A stretch of 64,000 nucleotides of DNA from Maritimibacter fusiformis. Its GTDB lineage: Bacteria > Pseudomonadota > Alphaproteobacteria > Rhodobacterales > Rhodobacteraceae. Where the stretch lies: the NCBI RefSeq assembly GCF_008086115.1, contig NZ_VSIY01000015.1:62001-126000 (forward strand). Direction: 5' to 3'. A program made the position numbers and the translations under genes. Positions 62,176 through 64,000 of this stretch are shown one piece after another. The notes below the pieces were generated by a model, which saw only the letters and a program-made list of their open reading frames with translations, ran no database searches and was not told the DNA's origin. The first letter of the stretch is position 1. The number at the start of each line of letters is the position of its first letter.

Positions 62176-62826
62176 TCACGGCAGCGGGCTGACCCCGATC
62201 ACAGGGGTGTGGAGCCACAAAAGCAGCCCGTAGATGCCGCAGCCGAGAGCGAAACGCAGCAACCCGCCCGGCGTGATCTCGATCCGCCGGGCGGTTTTCG
62301 TCAGACGCTCCCAATCCGGCATCAGGCGACGCTTGCGCCGGTCGATGAGCCGCATTCCCAGCAGCGCGAAACCCAGGAACAGCCCGAACAGGATCACATG
62401 CGCCAGGTTGCCGTTCGGCACCAGGTGCGCGCCGGCCCAGATCGCGAACGCCATCAGCAGCGGGTGGCGCACCCAGCCGACGATGCCGGGACGGTCGGGA
62501 TCGAAGCGCTCGTTGTTGAGGCCGCCGAACGACAGCGGATTGGGCCGCCCGATGGACATCGTCACCAGCAGCACCGCCGGCAGCATCAGGCTCAGCGGCA
62601 CATGCACCTGCCACGGCGCCCAGTCCCACAGCAACACGGTCGGGGCGCGACCGGCGGCGACGATCAACCAGATCAGCACCAGCACCGACAGGAGCGAATA
62701 GAGGATGGTAAAGCCGCGCGCGCCGATCCGGGCCACGATCGGGCCTTTCACGCCCGGACGGATCGGGATCATGTGCGAGGCGAAGAACACCGCAAAGGCG
62801 GCGATGAATTCGAACCATCCGGTCAT
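62176..62826 (-). CDS. NnrU family membrane protein
   Basis: The 216-residue protein has about six membrane segments and NnrU features: FFASHMIPIRPGVKGPIV at the N-terminus, YSLLSVLVLIWL, GWVRHPLLMAFAIWAGAHL and a C-terminal WERLTK region. NnrU-like proteins were first tied to nitric-oxide-related genes and are now considered related to membrane methyltransferase/isoprenylcysteine transferase folds. The role here is not predictable; no denitrification gene is nearby. Confidence 0.85.
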   Translation of the reverse strand: MTGWFEFIAAFAVFFASHMIPIRPGVKGPIVARIGARGFTILYSLLSVLVLIWLIVAAGRAPTVLLWDWAPWQVHVPLSLMLPAVLLVTMSIGRPNPLSFGGLNNERFDPDRPGIVGWVRHPLLMAFAIWAGAHLVPNGNLAHVILFGLFLGFALLGMRLIDRRKRRLMPDWERLTKTARRIEITPGGLLRFALGCGIYGLLLWLHTPVIGVSPLP

Positions 62827-62835
62827 CTGTCACTC

Positions 62836-63471
62836 CTATCCAATGAGCGCCTCGACGGCGGCCGCCAGCGCCTCGGGCCGGTCGCAGAGCGCGGCGGCGG
62901 CGGCAAGCTCACCGGGCGCGCCAAAGCCCCAGGTCACGCCGACACTGGCCATGCCCACCGCGTTTGCCGCGTCGACGTCGTGGTGCCGGTCGCCGATCAT
63001 CACGCAGATGTCGGACGAAACGCCAAGAGTTTCAAGCGCATGTGCCAGAAGATCGCCCTTGTCGCCCCGTGTGCCGTCCAGCTCCGGCCCGAACTCGGCG
63101 GCAAGGTGGCGGTCCAGCCCGAAATGCGCGGTGATCCGGGTGGCATAGACATGCGGCTTGGCTGTCGCGAGGCACAGCCGATAGCGCCCGGCCAGCGCGC
63201 TCAGCGCCGCCGGGATGCCGTCATAGACCCGGTTTTCGAACAGCCCCTCGCGGGCGTAGCGGTCACGGTAGAGGCGCAGCGCCTCGTTCGGGTCGGGCAC
63301 GCCCAGCCGGGCGAAACTGTCGATCAGCGGCGGGCCGATCAGCCAGTCGAAATCGTCGCGGTCGGGCGTGTCGATGCCGAGCGTGTCGAGCGCATGAAGC
63401 ACCGAACGCACGATCCCGGGCCGGGAATCGGTCAGCGTGCCGTCGAGATCGAGAAACACCGTCGCCGCCAT
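62836..63471 (-). CDS. HAD hydrolase, phosphoglycolate phosphatase-like
   Basis: The 211-residue HAD protein has VFLDLDGTLTDSRPGIV, motif II LATAKPHVYA, a conserved lysine in TRGDKGDLLAHAL, and motif III MIGDRHHDVDAANAVG. This is the Gph-like subfamily, and a second phosphoglycolate-phosphatase-type gene besides cbbZ; actual substrate specificity is open. ATG 63471 is preferred, but in-frame GTGs at 63480 and 63483 would couple it to the upstream DUF389 gene. Confidence 0.82.
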   Translation of the reverse strand: MAATVFLDLDGTLTDSRPGIVRSVLHALDTLGIDTPDRDDFDWLIGPPLIDSFARLGVPDPNEALRLYRDRYAREGLFENRVYDGIPAALSALAGRYRLCLATAKPHVYATRITAHFGLDRHLAAEFGPELDGTRGDKGDLLAHALETLGVSSDICVMIGDRHHDVDAANAVGMASVGVTWGFGAPGELAAAAALCDRPEALAAAVEALIG

Positions 63472-63476
63472 CGCGC

Positions 63477-64000
63477 TCACCACCAGCCACGGCCCGAAAC
63501 GAAGACCGCGACCGCGAACAGCACCACGATCAGCGAGGAGATCGCCACCGAGATCCAGGGGCTGGTCGCGTGTTCATCGCTTTGCCATTTGCGCGGGCGG
63601 ATGCCCTTGGCACGGAACACGACCAGCGCAGCCAGGTTGATCGCGGCGATGTTGACCAGAACCGTGGTCACGGCCTTGCCGGCCTTGAACCATTCGCCAC
63701 CGCCCAGAAGCAGCCCGGCCGCCGACAGCGGCGGCAACAGCGCCGCGGCCACCATCACGCCGACCAGCGCCGAGGTCTGGCCGCCCGCCACCATCAGCGC
63801 CGCCGCGGCCCCCGAGGCCAGCGGCAATGCCACCGAGATCAGCGTCAGCGGCGCGTCATAGGTTTCCACCACCGCGCCGATATGGCCGCGGAACAACACG
63901 CCCAGCGCCGCCGCCGAGATCGCCGCGACCGCCAGCCCGGCGCCCAGTGACCTGAGCGCGACCAGCATCAGCGACAGCGTGCCGAGGTTGACCGCGAAGG
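63477..64000 (-). CDS. DUF389 family membrane protein, 3' part (5' end outside window)
   Basis: The frame is open to the right edge and the gene continues beyond it (codons before the first in-window methionine read FAVNLGTLSLM). The visible 170 or so residues are hydrophobic with about five helices. DUF389 features are ALPLASGAAAALMVAGG, SALVGVMVAAALLPPLSAAG and TTVLVNIAAINLAALVVF. The family is uncharacterised. A charged segment (RAKGIRPRKWQSDEHATS) precedes a last helix. Its stop overlaps possible GTG starts of the HAD gene downstream. Confidence 0.82.
   Translation of the reverse strand, partial: FAVNLGTLSLMLVALRSLGAGLAVAAISAAALGVLFRGHIGAVVETYDAPLTLISVALPLASGAAAALMVAGGQTSALVGVMVAAALLPPLSAAGLLLGGGEWFKAGKAVTTVLVNIAAINLAALVVFRAKGIRPRKWQSDEHATSPWISVAISSLIVVLFAVAVFVSGRGWW

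Noticed and set aside
1-64000. CRISPR array or prophage
   Set aside because: No regularly spaced repeats and no phage structural or integration genes were seen. The signal-less transglycosylase alone is not enough to claim a phage remnant.

Overview
The window is GC-rich alphaproteobacterial chromosome, almost certainly from a Rhodobacteraceae (Roseobacter-group) species. The reasons are the rpsO-pnp pair, a serC leader of the alphaproteobacterial serC-motif type, a gpmI-envC-ctpA-rppH neighbourhood, an orphan ImuC-type dnaE2, TRAP transporters of the TakP kind, a cbb (Calvin cycle) operon and secreted Hint-domain proteins. I see no tRNA, rRNA, CRISPR array, insertion sequence, integrase or prophage.

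Layout. 1-5.0 kb: 3' end of rpsO, a DoxX-family membrane protein, pnp with a long leader, a periplasmic MliC-like protein and a PPP-family phosphatase. 5.0-7.9 kb: serA and serC on the minus strand. 8.1-24.7 kb: a block of 15 carbohydrate-catabolism genes plus its DeoR-type regulator. 24.9-25.8 kb: serB. 25.8-33.2 kb: a SulP transporter, gpmI, envC-like, ctpA, a CPBP protease, rppH and a small secreted protein. 33.2-36.1 kb: dnaE2. 36.3-45.0 kb: cbbR diverging from cbbF-cbbP-cbbT-cbbA-rpe-(thioredoxin-like)-cbbZ-cbbY. 45-49 kb: a lytic transglycosylase, RNase R and a DUF2064 protein. 49.2-56.1 kb: two TRAP transporters with wrbA. 56.3-64.0 kb: dapE, two coupled Hint proteins, an ionotropic-glutamate-receptor-like channel, a lipoprotein, nnrU, a phosphoglycolate-phosphatase-like HAD protein and a truncated DUF389 gene.

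The most interesting part is the 8-24.7 kb block, which sits between serC and serB. It encodes a CUT1 sugar ABC transporter, a GH4 glycosidase with the CHGx motif, an L-arabinonate-dehydratase-type IlvD/Edd enzyme, a PfkB kinase, a double-SIS amino-sugar-type isomerase, a 2-hydroxyacid dehydrogenase, a KduI/IolB-like cupin, an SDR, and a DmpFG-type aldolase plus acylating aldehyde dehydrogenase. It also has two CE4-fold proteins that have both lost the catalytic aspartate, and an unrecognised 98-residue protein. A shared CGATCAAAA motif lies in four promoter regions of the block and is a good candidate operator for the DeoR protein. I infer a dedicated, probably undescribed route for a uronate- or amino-sugar-containing oligosaccharide. 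The substrate cannot be read from sequence.

Other notable points: the cbb operon carries RuBisCO-support genes but no RuBisCO; dnaE2 stands without imuA/imuB, has a near-consensus SOS box and lacks its usual C-terminal domain; one sugar permease has an apparent premature stop; the second Hint protein lacks the autocatalytic cysteine; and the glutamate-receptor-like channel has a non-canonical pore filter.
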